DNA from: Halisarca cf. caerulea
Taxonomy: Eukaryota > Porifera > Demospongiae > Chondrillida > Halisarcidae
Reading direction: 5' to 3'
DNA: 64,000 nt
Assembly (NCBI GenBank): GCA_963170055.1
Contig: CAUJGJ010000332.1
Coordinates: forward strand, 2,224,001-2,288,000
Positions within the stretch are counted from its first letter, which is position 1; the number at the start of each line of letters is the position of its first letter. This document shows, piece after piece, positions 28,601 to 44,200 of the stretch. Made by a program: the position numbers and the translations under genes. The notes below the pieces were generated by a model, which was given only the letters and a program-made list of their open reading frames with translations, was not told the DNA's origin and did not search any database.

Positions 28601-31600
28601 AATTTTTATTTTCTGCAAATTACACTTTTGCAAAGTGTTTAAAAGTCTTTTCAGAATGTTAACGTTGCCAAATTTAAATTTTCCTTAAGAATAAAATTGC
28701 AAAGAAGGTAATATCTTTAAAAGTGAACTTAGTAATTTTTATTTTCTGCAAATAACACTTTTGCAAAGTGTTTAAAAGTCTTTTCAGAATGTTAACGATG
28801 CCAAATTTAAATTTACCTTAAGAATAAAATTGCAAAGATGGTAATATGTTTAAAAGTGAACTTAGTAATTTTTATTTTCTGCAAATTACACTTTTGCAAA
28901 GTGTTTAAAAGTCTTTTCAGAATGTTAACGTTGCCAAATTTAAATTTACCTTAAGAATAAAATTGCAAAGATGGTAATATCTTTAAAAGTGAACTTAGTA
29001 ATTTTTATTTTCTGCAAATTACACTTTTGCAAAGTGTTTAAAAGTCTTTTCAGAATGTTAACGTTGCCAAATTTAAATTTACCTTCAGAATAAAATTGCA
29101 AAGAAGGTAATATCTTTAAAAGTGAACTTAGTAATTTTTATTTTCCGTAAATTACACTTTTGCAAAGTGTTTAAAAGTCTTTTCAGAATGTTAACGTTGC
29201 CAAATTTAAATTTACCTTTAAAATAAAATTGCTAAGATGGTAATATATTTAAAAGTGAACTTAGTAATTTTTATTTTCGGCAAATTACACTTTTGCAAAG
29301 TGTTTAAAAGTCTTTTCAGAATGTTAACGTTGCCAAATTTAAATTTACCTTCAGAATAAAATTGCAAAGAAGGTAATATCTTTAAAAGTGAACTTAGTAA
29401 TTTTTATTTTCCGTAAATTACACTTTTGCAAAGTGTTTAAAAGTCTTTTCAGAATGTTAACGTTGCCAAATTTAAATTTACCTTTAAAATAAAATTGCTA
29501 AGATGGTAATATATTTAAAAGTGAACTTAGTAATTTTTATTTTCGGCAAATTACACTTTTGCAAAGTGTTTAAAAGTCTTTTCAGAATGTTAACGTTGCC
29601 AAATTTAAATTTACCTTAAGAATAAAATTGCAAAGATGGTAATATCTTTAAAAGTGAACTTAGTAATTTTTATTTTCGGCAAATTACACTTTTCAAAGTG
29701 TTTAAAAGTCTTTTCAGAATGTTAACGTTGCCAAATTTAAATTTACCTTAAGAATAAAATTGCAAAGAAGGTAATATGTTTAAAAGTGAACTTAGTAATT
29801 TTTATTTTCCGCAAATTACACTTTTGCAAAGTGTTTAAAAGTCTTTTCAGAATGTTAACGTTGCCAAATTTAAATTTACCTTAAGAATAAAATTGCAAAG
29901 ATGGTAATATCTTTAAAAGTGAACTTAGTAATTTTTATTTTCGGCAAATTACACTTTTGCAAAGTGTTTAAAAGTCTTTTCAGAATGTTAACGTTGCCAA
30001 ATTTAAATTTACCTTAAGAATAAAATTGCAAAGATGGTAATATCTTTAAAAGTGAACTTAGTAATTTTTATTTTCGGCAAATTACACTTTTCAAAGTGTT
30101 TAAAAGTCTTTTCAGAATGTTAACGTTGCCAAATTTAAATTTACCTTAAGAATAAAATTGCAAAGATGGTAATATCTTTAAAAGTGAACTTAGTAATTTT
30201 TATTTTCCGCAAATTACACTTTTCAAAGTGTTTAAAAGTCTTTTCAGAATGTTAACGTTGCAAAATTTAAATTTACCTTAAGAATAAAATTGCAAAGATG
30301 GTAATATCTTTAAAAGTGAACTTAGTAATTTTTATTTTCCGCAAATTACACTTTTGCAAAGTGTTTAAAAGTCTTTTCAGAATGTTAACGTTGCCAAATT
30401 TAAATTTACCTTAAGAATAAAATTGCAAAGATGGTAATATCTTTAAAAGTGAACTTAGTAATTTTTATTTTCTGCAAATTACACTTTTCAAAGTGTTTAA
30501 AAGTCTTTTCAGAATGTTAACGTTGCCAAATTTAAATTTACCTTAAGAATAAAATTGCAAAGATGGTAATATCTTTAAAAGTGAACTTAGTAATTTTTAT
30601 TTTCTGCAAATTACACTTTTGCAAAGTGTTTAAAAGTCTTTTCAGAATGTTAACGTTGCCAAATTTAAATTTACCTTAAGAATAAAATTGCAAAGATGGT
30701 AATATCTTTAAAAGTGAACTTAGTAATTTTTATTTTCTGCAAATTACACTTTTGCAAAGTGTTTAAAAGTCTTTTCAGAATGTTAACGTTGCCAAATTTA
30801 AATTTACCTTAAGAATAAAATTGCAAAGAAGGTAATATCTTTAAAAGTGAACTTAGTAATTTTTATTTTCTGCAAATTACACTTTTGCAAAGTGTTTAAA
30901 AGTCTTTTCAGAATGTTAACGTTGCCAAATTTAAATTTACCTTAAGAATAAAATTGCAAAGAAGGTAATATCTTTAAAAGTGAACTTAGTAATTTTTATT
31001 TTCCGTAAATTACACTTTTGCAAAGTGTTTAAAAGTCTTTTCAGAATGTTAACGTTGCCAAATTTAAATTTACCTTTAAAATAAAATTGCTAAGATGGTA
31101 ATATATTTAAAAGTGAACTTAGTAATTTTTATTTTCGGCAAATTACACTTTTGCAAAGTGTTTAAAAGTCTTTTCAGAATGTTAACGTTGCCAAATTTAA
31201 ATTTACCTTAAGAATAAAATTGCAAAGATGGTAATATCTTTAAAAGTGAACTTAGTAATTTTTATTTTCTGCAAATTACACTTTTCAAAGTGTTTAAAAG
31301 TCTTTTCAGAATGTTAACGTTGCCAAATTTAAATTTACCTTCAGAATAAAATTGCAAAGATGGTAATATCTTTAAAAGTGAACTTAGTAATTTTTATTTT
31401 CCGCAAATAACACTTTTGCAAAGTGTTTAAAAGTCTTTTCAGAATGTTAACGTTGCCAAATTTAAACTTACCTTAAGAATAAAATTGCAAAGATGGTAAT
31501 ATCTTTAAAAGTGAACTTAGTAATTTTTATTTTCTGCAAATTACACTTTTGCAAAGTGTTTAAAAGTCTTTTCAGAATGTTAACGTTGCCAAATTTAAAT

Positions 31601-34600
31601 TTACCTTAAGAATAAAATTGCAAAGATGGTAATATCTTTAAAAGTGAACTTAGTAATTTTTATTTTCGGCAAATTACACTTTTGCAAAGTGTTTAAAAGT
31701 CTTTTCAGAATGTTAACGTTGCCAAATTTAAATTTACCTTAAGAATAAAATTGCAAAGATGGTAATATCTTTAAAAGTGAACTTAGTAATTTTTATTTTC
31801 TGCAAATTACACTTTTGCAAAGTGTTTAAAAGTCTTTTCAGAATGTTAACGTTGCCAAATTTAAATTTACCTTCAGAATAAAATTGTAAAGAAGGTAATA
31901 TCTTTAAAAGTGAACTTAGTAATTTTTATTTTCTGCAAATTACACTTTTGCAAAGTGTTTAAAAGTCTTTTCAGAATGTTAACGTTGCCAAATTTAAATT
32001 TACCTTAAGAATAAAATTGCAAAGAAGGTAATATCTTTAAAAGTGAACTTAGTAATTTTTATTTTCTGCAAATTACACTTTTGCAAAGTGTTTAAAAGTC
32101 TTTTCAGAATGTTAACGTTGCCAAATTTAAATTTACCTTAAGAATAAAATTGCAAAGAAGGTAATATCTTTAAAAGTGAACTTAGTAATTTTTATTTTCT
32201 GCAAATTACACTTTTGCAAAGTGTTTAAAAGTCTTTTCAGAATGTTAACGTTGCCAAATTTAAATTTACCTTCAGAATAAAATTGTAAAGAAGGTAATAT
32301 CTTTAAAAGTGAACTTAGTAATTTTTATTTTCCGCAAATTACACTTTTGCAAAGTGTTTAAAAGTCTTTTCAGAATGTTAACGTTGCCAAATTTAAATTT
32401 ACCTTAAGAATAAAATTGCAAAGATGGTAATATCTTTAAAAGTGAACTTAGTAATTTTTATTTTCTGCAAATTACACTTTTCAAAGTGTTTAAAAGTCTT
32501 TTCAGAATGTTAACGTTGCCAAATTTAAATTTACCTTAAGAATAAAATTGCAAAGATGGTAATATCTTTAAAAGTGAACTTAGTAATTTTTATTTTCCGC
32601 AAATTACACTTTTGCAAAGTGTTTAAAAGTCTTTTCAGAATGTTAACGTTGCCAAATTTAAATTTACCTTAAGAATAAAATTGCAAAGATGGTAATATCT
32701 TTAAAAGTGAACTTAGTAATTTTTATTTTCTGCAAATTACACTTTTGCAAAGTGTTTAAAAGTCTTTTCAGAATGTTAACGTTGCCAAATTTAAATTTAC
32801 CTTAAGAATAAAATTGCAAAGAAGGTAATATCTTTAAAAGTGAACTTAGTAATTTTTATTTTCTGCAAATTACACTTTTGCAAAGTGTTTAAAAGTCTTT
32901 TCAGAATGTTAACGTTGCCAAATTTAAATTTACCTTAAGAATAAAATTGCAAAGAAGGTAATATCTTTAAAAGTGAACTTAGTAATTTTTATTTTCTGCA
33001 AATTACACTTTTGCAAAGTGTTTAAAAGTCTTTTCAGAATGTTAACGTTGCCAAATTTAAATTTACCTTAAGAATAAAATTGCAAAGAAGGTAATATCTT
33101 TAAAAGTGAACTTAGTAATTTTTATTTTCCGTAAATTACACTTTTGCAAAGTGTTTAAAAGTCTTTTCAGAATGTTAACGTTGCCAAATTTAAATTTACC
33201 TTTAAAATAAAATTGCTAAGATGGTAATATATTTAAAAGTGAACTTAGTAATTTTTATTTTCGGCAAATTACACTTTTGCAAAGTGTTTAAAAGTCTTTT
33301 CAGAATGTTAACGTTGCCAAATTTAAATTTACCTTAAGAATAAAATTGCAAAGATGGTAATATCTTTAAAAGTGAACTTAGTAATTTTTATTTTCGGCAA
33401 ATTACACTTTTCAAAGTGTTTAAAAGTCTTTTCAGAATGTTAACGTTGCCAAATTTAAATTTACCTTAAGAATAAAATTGCAAAGATGGTAATATGTTTA
33501 AAAGTGAACTTAGTAATTTTTATTTTCCGCAAATTACACTTTTGCAAAGTGTTTAAAAGTCTTTTCAGAATGTTAACGTTGCCAAATTTAAATTTACCTT
33601 AAGAATAAAATTGCAAAGATGGTAATATCTTTAAAAGTGAACTTAGTAATTTTTATTTTCGGCAAATTACACTTTTCAAAGTGTTTAAAAGTCTTTTCAG
33701 AATGTTAACGTTGCCAAATTTAAATTTACCTTAAGAATAAAATTGCAAAGATGGTAATATCTTTAAAAGTGAACTTAGTAATTTTTATTTTCGGCAAATT
33801 ACACTTTTCAAAGTGTTTAAAAGTCTTTTCAGAATGTTAACGTTGCCAAATTTAAATTTACCTTAAGAATAAAATTGCAAAGATGGTAATATGTTTAAAA
33901 GTGAACTTAGTAATTTTTATTTTCCGCAAATAACACTTTTGCAAAGTGTTTAAAAGTCTTTTCAGAATGTTAACGTTGCCAAATTTAAATTTACCTTAAG
34001 AATAAAATTGCAAAGATGGTAATATCTTTAAAAGTGAACTTAGTAATTTTTATTTTCGGCAAATTACACTTTTCAAAGTGTTTAAAAGTCTTTTCAGAAT
34101 GTTAACGTTGCCAAATTTAAATTTACCTTAAGAATAAAATTGCAAAGATGGTAATATCTTTAAAAGTGAACTTAGTAATTTTTATTTTCGGCAAATTACA
34201 CTTTTGAAAGTGTTTAAAAGTCTTTTCAGAATGTTAACGTTGCCAAATTTAAATTTACCTTAAGAATAAAATTGCAAAGATGGTAATATCTTTAAAAGTG
34301 AACTTAGTAATTTTTATTTTCCGCAAATTACACTTTTCAAAGTGTTTAAAAGTCTTTTCAGAATGTTAACGTTGCCAAATTTAAATTTACCTTAAGAATA
34401 AAATTGCAAAGATGGTAATATCTTTAAAAGTGAACTTAGTAATTTTTATTTTCTGCAAATTACACTTTTCAAAGAGTTTAAAAGTCTTTTCAGAATGTTA
34501 ACGTTGCCAAATTTAAATTTACCTTAAGAATAAAATTGCAAAGATGGTAATATCTTTAAAAGTGAACTTAGTAGTTTTTATTTTCCGCAAATTACACTTT

Positions 34601-36199
34601 TGCAAAGTGTTTAAAAGTCTTTTCAGAATGTTAACGTTGCCAAATTTAAATTTACCTTAAGAATAAAATTGCAAAGATGGTAATATCTTTAAAAGTGAAC
34701 TTAGTAATTTTTATTTTCTGCAAATTACACTTTTCAAAGTGTTTAAAAGTCTTTTCAGAATGTTAACGTTGCCAAATTTAAATTTACCTTAAGAATAAAA
34801 TTGCAAAGATGGTAATATCTTTAAAAGTGAACTTAGTAATTTTTATTTTCTGCAAATTACACTTTTGCAAAGTGTTTAAAAGTCTTTTCAGAATGTTAAC
34901 GTTGCCAAATTTAAATTTACCTTAAGAATAAAATTGCAAAGATGGTAATATCTTTAAAAGTGAACTTAGTAATTTTTATTTTCTGCAAATTACACTTTTG
35001 CAAAGTGTTTAAAAGTCTTTTCAGAATGTTAACGTTGCCAAATTTAAATTTACCTTCAGAATAAAATTGCAAAGAAGGTAATATCTTTAAAAGTGAACTT
35101 AGTAATTTTTATTTTCTGCAAATTACACTTTTGCAAAGTGTTTAAAAGTCTTTTCAGAATGTTAACGTTGCCAAATTTAAATTTACCTTCAGAATAAAAT
35201 TGCAAAGAAGGTAATATCTTTAAAAGTGAACTTAGTAATTTTTATTTTCCGTAAATTACACTTTTGCAAAGTGTTTAAAAGTCTTTTCAGAATGTTAACG
35301 TTGCCAAATTTAAATTTACCTTTAAAATAAAATTGCTAAGATGGTAATATATTTAAAAGTGAACTTAGTAATTTTTATTTTCCGCAAATTACACTTTTGC
35401 AAAGTGTTTAAAAGTCTTTTCAGAATGTTAACGTTGCCAAATTTAAATTTACCTTAAGAATAAAATTGCAAAGATGGTAATATCTTTAAAAGTGAACTTA
35501 GTAATTTTTATTTTCGGCAAATTACACTTTTCAAAGTGTTTAAAAGTCTTTTCAGAATGTTAACGTTGCCAAATTTAAATTTACCTTAAGAATAAAATTG
35601 CAAAGATGGTAATATCTTTAAAAGTGAACTTAGTAATTTTTATTTTCGGCAAATTACACTTTTCAAAGTGTTTAAAAGTCTTTTCAGAATGTTAACGTTG
35701 CCAAATTTAAATTTACCTTAAGAATAAAATTGCAAAGATGGTAATATCTTTAAAAGTGAACTTAGTAATTTTTATTTTCCGCAAATTACACTTTTGCAAA
35801 GTGTTTAAAAGTCTTTTCAGAATGTTAACGTTGCCAAATTTAAATTTACCTTAAGAATAAAATTGCAAAGAAGGTAATATCTTTAAAAGTGAACTTAGTA
35901 ATTTTTATTTTCCGTAAATTACACTTTTGCAAAGTGTTTAAAAGTCTTTTCAGAATGTTAACGTTGCCAAATTTAAATTTACCTTTAAAATAAAATTGCT
36001 AAGATGGTAATATCTTTAAAAGTGAACTTAGTAATTTTTATTTTCCGCAAATTACACTTTTGCAAAGTGTTTAAAAGTCTTTTCAGAATGTTAACGTTGC
36101 CAAATTTAAATTTACCTTTAAAATAAAATTGCAAAGATGGTAATATCTTTAAAAGTGAACTTAGTAATTTTTATTTTCTGCAAATTACACTTTTGCAAA

Positions 36200-38250
36200 G
36201 TGTTTAAAAGTCTTTTCAGAATGTTAACGTTGCCAAATTTAAATTTACCTTAAGAATAAAATTGCAAAGATGGTAATATCTTTAAAAGTGAACTTAGTAA
36301 TTTTTATTTTCCGCAAATTACACTTTTCAAAGTGTTTAAAAGTCTTTTCAGAATGTTAACTTGCCAAATTTAAATTTACCTTAAGAATAAAATTGCAAAG
36401 ATGGTAATATCTTTAAAAGTGAACTTAGTAATTTTTATTTTCCGCAAATTACACTTTTGCAAAGTGTTTAAAAGTCTTTTCAGAATGTTAACGTTGCCAA
36501 ATTTAAATTTACCTTAAGAATAAAATTGCAAAGATGGTAATATCTTTAAAAGTGAACTTAGTAATTTTTATTTTCTGCAAATTACACTTTTGCAAAGTGT
36601 TTAAAAGTCTTTTCAGAATGTTAACGTTGCCAAATTTAAATTTACCTTTAGAATAAAATTGCAAAGAAGGTAATATCTTTAAAAGTGAACTTAGTAATTT
36701 TTATTTTCTGCAAATTACACTTTTGCAAAGTGTTTAAAAGTCTTTTCAGAATGTTAACGTTGCCAAATTTAAATTTACCTTAAGAATAAAATTGCAAAGA
36801 TGGTAATATCTTTAAAAGTGAACTTAGTAATTTTTATTTTCCGCAAATTACACTTTTCAAAGTGTTTAAAAGTCTTTTCAGAATGTTAACTTGCCAAATT
36901 TAAATTTACCTTAAGAATAAAATTGCAAAGATGGTAATATCTTTAAAAGTGAACTTAGTAATTTTTATTTTCCGCAAATTACACTTTTGCAAAGTGTTTA
37001 AAAGTCTTTTCAGAATGTTAACGTTGCCAAATTTAAATTTACCTTAAGAATAAAATTGCAAAGATGGTAATATCTTTAAAAGTGAACTTAGTAATTTTTA
37101 TTTTCTGCAAATTACACTTTTGCAAAGTGTTTAAAAGTCTTTTCAGAATGTTAACGTTGCCAAATTTAAATTTACCTTCAGAATAAAATTGCAAAGAAGG
37201 TAATATCTTTAAAAGTGAACTTAGTAATTTTTATTTTCTGCAAATTACACTTTTGCAAAGTGTTTAAAAGTCTTTTCAGAATGTTAACGTTGCCAAATTT
37301 AAATTTACCTTCAGTATAAAATTGCAAAGAAGGTAATATCTTTAAAAGTGAACTTAGTAATTTTTTTTTTCTGCAAATTACACTTTTGCAAAGTGTTTAA
37401 AAGTCTTTTCAGAATGTTAACGTTGCCAAATTTAAATTTACCTTTAAAATAAAATTGCTAAGATGGTAATATATTTAAAAGTGAACTTAGTAATTTTTAT
37501 TTTCGGCAAATTACACTTTTGCAAAGAGTTTAAAAGTCTTTTCAGAATGTTAACGTTGCCAAATTTAAATTTACCTTAAGAATAAAATTGCAAAGATGGT
37601 AATATATTTAAAAGTGAACTTAGTAATTTCTATTTTCTGCAAATTACACTTTTGCAAAGTGTTTAAAAGTCTTTTCAGAATGTTAACGTTGCCAAATTTA
37701 AATTTACCTTAAGAATAAAATTGCAAAGATGGTAATATCTTTAAAAGTGAACTTAGTAATTTTTATTTTCTGCAAATTACACTTTTCAAAGTGTTTAAAA
37801 GTCTTTTCAGAATGTTAACGTTGCCAAATTTAAATTTACCTTAAGAATAAAATTGCAAAGATGGTAATATCTTTAAAAGTGAACTTAGTAATTTTTATTT
37901 TCTGCAAATTACACTTTTGCAAAGTGTTTAAAAGTCTTTTCAGAATGTTAACGTTGCCAAATTTAAATTTACCTTAAGAATAAAATTGCAAAGATGGTAA
38001 TATCTTTAAAAGTGAACTTAGTAATTTTTATTTTCCGCAAATTACACTTTTGCAAAGTGTTTAAAGTGTTTAAAAGTCTTTTCAGAATGTTAACGATGCC
38101 AAATTTAAATTTACCTTCAGAATAAAATTACAAAGAAGGTAATATCTTTAAAAGTGAACTTAGTAATTTTTATTTTCTGCAAATTACACTTTTGCAAAGT
38201 GTTTAAAAGTCTTTTCAGAATGTTAACGTTGCCAAATTTAAATTTACCTT
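36200..38250. repeat. Second copy of the satellite segment at 18,400-20,700
   Basis: This segment carries the paired CG deletions (36,358 and 36,888), the T-run variant (37,362) and the TTAAAGTGTT insertion (38,061) in the same order as the upstream copy. It lacks two monomers relative to that copy, as shown by the drop in offset from 17,817 to 17,551 bp. Confidence 0.8.
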
Positions 38251-38259
38251 AAGAATAAA

Positions 38260-41200
38260 ATTGCAAAGATGGTAATAACTTTAAAAGTGAACTTAGTAAT
38301 TTTTATTTTCCGCAAATTACACTTTTGCAAAGTGTTTAAAAGTCTTTTCAGAATGTTAACGTTGCCAAATTTAAATTTACCTTAAGAATAAAATTGCAAA
38401 GAAGGTAATATCTTTAAAAGTGAACTTAGTAATTTTTATTTTCCGCAAATTACACTTTTGGAAAGTGTTTAAAAGTCTTTTCAGAATGTTAACGTTGCCA
38501 AATTTAAATTTACCTTAAGAATAAAATTGCAAAGATGGTAATATCTTTAAAAGTGAACTTAGTAATTTTTATTTTCGGCAAATTACACTTTTGCAAAGTG
38601 TTTAAAAGTCTTTTCAGAATGTTAACGTTGCCAAATTTAAACTTACCTTAAGAATAAAATTGCAAAGATGGTAATATCTTTAAAAGTGAACTTAGTAATT
38701 TTTATTTTCTGCAAAGTACAATTTGCAAAGTGTTTAAAAGTCTTTTCAGAATGTTAACGTTGCCAAATTTAAATTTACCTTAAGAATAAAATTGCAAAGA
38801 TGGTAATATCTTTAAAAGTGAACTTAGTAATTTTTATTTTCCGCAAATTACACTTTTGCAAAGTGTTTAAAAGTCTTTTCAGAATGTTAACGTTGCCAAA
38901 TTTAAATTTACCTTCAGAATAAAATTGCAAAGATGGTAATATCTTTAAAAGTAAACTCAGTATTTTTTATTTTCTGCAAATTACACTTTTTCAAAGTGTT
39001 TAAAAGTCTTTTCAGAATGTTAACGTTGCCAAATTTAAATTTACCTTAAGAATAAAATTGCAAAGAAGGTAATATCTTTAAAAGTGAACTTAGTAATTTT
39101 TATTTTCCGCAAATTACACTTTTGGAAAGTGTTTAAAAGTCTTTTCAGAATGTTAACGTTGCCAAATTTAAATTTACCTTCAGAATAAAATTGCAAAGAA
39201 GGTAATATCTTTAAAAGTGAACTGAGTAATTTTTATTTTCCGCAAATTAAACTTTTGCAAAGTGTTTAAAAATCTTTTCAGAATGTTAACGTTGCCAAAT
39301 TTAAATTTACCTTAAGAATAAAATTGCAAAGAAGGTAATATCTTTAAAAGTGAACTTAGTAATTTTTATTTTCCGCAAATTACACTTTTGGAAAGTGTTT
39401 AAAAGTCTTTTCAGAATGTTAACGTTGCCAAATTTAAATTTACCTTAAGAATAAAATTGCAAAGATTGTAATATCTTTAAAAGTGAACTTAGTAATTTTT
39501 ATTTTCTGCAAATTACACTTTTGCAAAGTGTTTAAAAGTCTTTTCAGAATGTTAACGTTGCCAAATTTAAATTTACCTTAAGAATAAAATTGCAAAGATG
39601 GTAATATCTTTAAAAGTGAACTTAGTAATTTTTATTTTCCGCAAATTACACTTTTGCAAAGTGTTTAAAAGTCTTTTCAGAATGTTAACGTTGCCAAATT
39701 TAAATTTACCTTAAGAATAAAATTGCAAAGAAGGTAATATCTTTAAAAGTGAGCTTAGTAATTTTTATTTTCCGCAAATTACACTTTTGCAAAGTGTTTA
39801 AAAGTCTTTTCAGAATGTTAACGTTGCCAAATTTAAATTTACCTTAAGAATAAAATTGCAAAGATGGTAATATCTTTAAAAGTGAACTTAGTAATTTTTA
39901 TTTTCCGCAAATTACACTTTTGCAAAGTGTTTAAAAGTGTTTTCAGAATGTTAACGTTGCCAAATTTAAATTTACCTTCAGAATGAAATTGCAAAGACGG
40001 TAATATCTTTAAAAGTGAACTTAGTAATTTTTATTTTCCGCAAATTACACTTTTGCAAAGTGTTTAAAAGTCTTTTCAGAATGTTAACGTTGCCAAATTT
40101 AAATTTACCTTAAGAATAAAATTGCAAAGATGGTAATATCTTTAAAAGTGAACTTAGTAATTTTTATTTTCCGCAAATTACACTTTTGCAAAGTGTTTAA
40201 AAGTCTTTTCAGAATGTTAACGTTGCCAAATTTAAATTTACCTTAAGAATAAAATTGCAAAGATGGTAATATCTTTAAAAGTGAACTTAGTAATTTTTAT
40301 TTTCCGCAAATTACACTTTTGGAAAGTGTTTAAAAGTCTTTTCAGAATGTTAACGTTGCCAAATTTAAATTTACCTTCAGAATAAAATTGCAAAGATGGT
40401 AATATCTTTAAAAGTAAACTCAGTATTTTTTATTTTCTGCAAATTACACTTTTGCAAAGTGTTTAAAAGTCTTTTCAGAATGTTAACGTTGCCAAATTTA
40501 CCTTAAGAATAAAATTGCAAAGAAGGTAATATCTTTAAAAGTGAACTGAGTAATTTTTATTTTCCGCAAATTAAACTTTTGCAAAGTGTTTAAAAATCTT
40601 TTCAGAATGTTAACGTTGCCAAATTTAAATTTACCTTAAGAATAAAATTGCAAAGAAGGTAATATCTTTAAAAGTGAACTTAGTAATTTTTATTTTCCGC
40701 AAATTACACTTTTGGAAAGTGTTTAAAAGTCTTTTCAGAATGTTAACGTTGCCAAATTTAAATTTACCTTAAGAATAAAATTGCAAAGATGGTAATATCT
40801 TTAAAAGTGAACTTAGTAATTTTTATTTTCTGCAAATTACACTTTTGCAAAGTGTTTAAAAGTCTTTTCAGAATGTTAACGTTGCCAAATTTAAATTTAC
40901 CTTAAGAATAAAATTGCAAAGATGGTAATATCTTTAAAAGTGAACTTAGTAATTTTTATTTTCCGCAAATTACACTTTTGCAAAGTGTTTAAAAGTCTTT
41001 TCAGAATGTTAACGTTGCCAAATTTAAATTTACCTTAAGAATAAAATTGCAAAGAAGGTAATATCTTTAAAAGTGAACTTAGTAATTTTTATTTTCCGCA
41101 AATTACACTTTTGCAAAGTGTTTAAAAGTCTTTTCAGAATGTTAACGTTGCCAAATTTAAATTTACCTTAAGAATAAAATTGCAAAGATGGTAATATCTT

Positions 41201-44200
41201 TAAAAGTGAACTTAGTAATTTTTATTTTCCGCAAATTACACTTTTGCAAAGTGTTTAAAAGTCTTTTCAGAATGTTAACGTTGCCAAATTTAAATTTACC
41301 TTCAGAATGAAATTGCAAAGACGGTAATATCTTTAAAAGTGAACTTAGTAATTTTTATTTTCCGCAAATTACACTTTTGCAAAGTGTTTAAAAGTCTTTT
41401 CAGAATGTTAACGCTGCCAAATTTAAATTTACCTTAAGAATAAAATTGCAAAGATGGTAATATCTTTAAAAGTGAACTTAGTAATTTTTATTTTCCGCAA
41501 ATTACACTTTTGCAAAGTGTTTAAAAGTCTTTTCAGAATGTTAACGTTGCCAAATTTAAATTTACCTTAAGAATAAAATTGCAAAGATGGTAATATCTTT
41601 AAAAGTGAACTTAGTAATTTTTATTTTCCGCAAATTACACTTTTGCAAAGTGTTTAAAAGTCTTTTCAGAATGTTAACGTTGCCAAATTTAAATTTACCT
41701 TCAGAATGAAATTGCAAAGACGGTAATATCTTTAAAAGTGAACTTAGTAATTTTTATTTTCCGCAAATTACACTTTTGCAAAGTGTTTAAAAGTCTTTTC
41801 AGAATGTTAACGTTGCCAAATTTAAATTTACCTTAAGAATAAAATTGCAAAGATGGTAATAACTTTAAAAGTGAACTTAGTAATTTTTATTTTCCGCAAA
41901 TTACACTTTTGCAAAGTGTTTAAAAGTCTTTTCAGAATGTTAACGTTGCCAAATTTAAATTTACCTTAAGAATAAAATTGCAAAGAAGGTAATATCTTTA
42001 AAAGTGAACTTAGTAATTTTTATTTTCCGCAAATTACACTTTTGGAAAGTGTTTAAAAGTCTTTTCAGAATGTTAACGTTGCCAAATTTAAATTTACCTT
42101 AAGAATAAAATTGCAAAGATGGTAATATCTTTAAAAGTGAACTTAGTAATTTTTATTTTCGGCAAATTACACTTTTGCAAAGTGTTTAAAAGTCTTTTCA
42201 GAATGTTAACGTTGCCAAATTTAAACTTACCTTAAGAATAAAATTGCAAAGATGGTAATATCTTTAAAAGTGAACTTAGTAATTTTTATTTTCTGCAAAG
42301 TACAATTTGCAAAGTGTTTAAAAGTCTTTTCAGAATGTTAACGTTGCCAAATTTAAATTTACCTTAAGAATAAAATTGCAAAGATGGTAATATCTTTAAA
42401 AGTGAACTTAGTAATTTTTATTTTCCGCAAATTACACTTTTGCAAAGTGTTTAAAAGTCTTTTCAGAATGTTAACGTTGCCAAATTTAAATTTACCTTCA
42501 GAATAAAATTGCAAAGATGGTAATATCTTTAAAAGTAAACTCAGTATTTTTTATTTTCTGCAAATTACACTTTTTCAAAGTGTTTAAAAGTCTTTTCAGA
42601 ATGTTAACGTTGCCAAATTTAAATTTACCTTAAGAATAAAATTGCAAAGAAGGTAATATCTTTAAAAGTGAACTTAGTAATTTTTATTTTCCGCAAATTA
42701 CACTTTTGGAAAGTGTTTAAAAGTCTTTTCAGAATGTTAACGTTGCCAAATTTAAATTTACCTTCAGAATAAAATTGCAAAGAAGGTAATATCTTTAAAA
42801 GTGAACTGAGTAATTTTTATTTTCCGCAAATTAAACTTTTGCAAAGTGTTTAAAAATCTTTTCAGAATGTTAACGTTGCCAAATTTAAATTTACCTTAAG
42901 AATAAAATTGCAAAGAAGGTAATATCTTTAAAAGTGAACTTAGTAATTTTTATTTTCCGCAAATTACACTTTTGGAAAGTGTTTAAAAGTCTTTTCAGAA
43001 TGTTAACGTTGCCAAATTTAAATTTACCTTAAGAATAAAATTGCAAAGATTGTAATATCTTTAAAAGTGAACTTAGTAATTTTTATTTTCTGCAAATTAC
43101 ACTTTTGCAAAGTGTTTAAAAGTCTTTTCAGAATGTTAACGTTGCCAAATTTAAATTTACCTTAAGAATAAAATTGCAAAGATGGTAATATCTTTAAAAG
43201 TGAACTTAGTAATTTTTATTTTCCGCAAATTACACTTTTGCAAAGTGTTTAAAAGTCTTTTCAGAATGTTAACGTTGCCAAATTTAAATTTACCTTAAGA
43301 ATAAAATTGCAAAGAAGGTAATATCTTTAAAAGTGAGCTTAGTAATTTTTATTTTCCGCAAATTACACTTTTGCAAAGTGTTTAAAAGTCTTTTCAGAAT
43401 GTTAACGTTGCCAAATTTAAATTTACCTTAAGAATAAAATTGCAAAGATGGTAATATCTTTAAAAGTGAACTTAGTAATTTTTATTTTCCGCAAATTACA
43501 CTTTTGCAAAGTGTTTAAAAGTGTTTTCAGAATGTTAACGTTGCCAAATTTAAATTTACCTTCAGAATGAAATTGCAAAGACGGTAATATCTTTAAAAGT
43601 GAACTTAGTAATTTTTATTTTCCGCAAATTACACTTTTGCAAAGTGTTTAAAAGTCTTTTCAGAATGTTAACGTTGCCAAATTTAAATTTACCTTAAGAA
43701 TAAAATTGCAAAGATGGTAATATCTTTAAAAGTGAACTTAGTAATTTTTATTTTCCGCAAATTACACTTTTGCAAAGTGTTTAAAAGTCTTTTCAGAATG
43801 TTAACGTTGCCAAATTTAAATTTACCTTAAGAATAAAATTGCAAAGATGGTAATATCTTTAAAAGTGAACTTAGTAATTTTTATTTTCCGCAAATTACAC
43901 TTTTGGAAAGTGTTTAAAAGTCTTTTCAGAATGTTAACGTTGCCAAATTTAAATTTACCTTCAGAATAAAATTGCAAAGATGGTAATATCTTTAAAAGTA
44001 AACTCAGTATTTTTTATTTTCTGCAAATTACACTTTTGCAAAGTGTTTAAAAGTCTTTTCAGAATGTTAACGTTGCCAAATTTACCTTAAGAATAAAATT
44101 GCAAAGAAGGTAATATCTTTAAAAGTGAACTGAGTAATTTTTATTTTCCGCAAATTAAACTTTTGCAAAGTGTTTAAAAATCTTTTCAGAATGTTAACGT

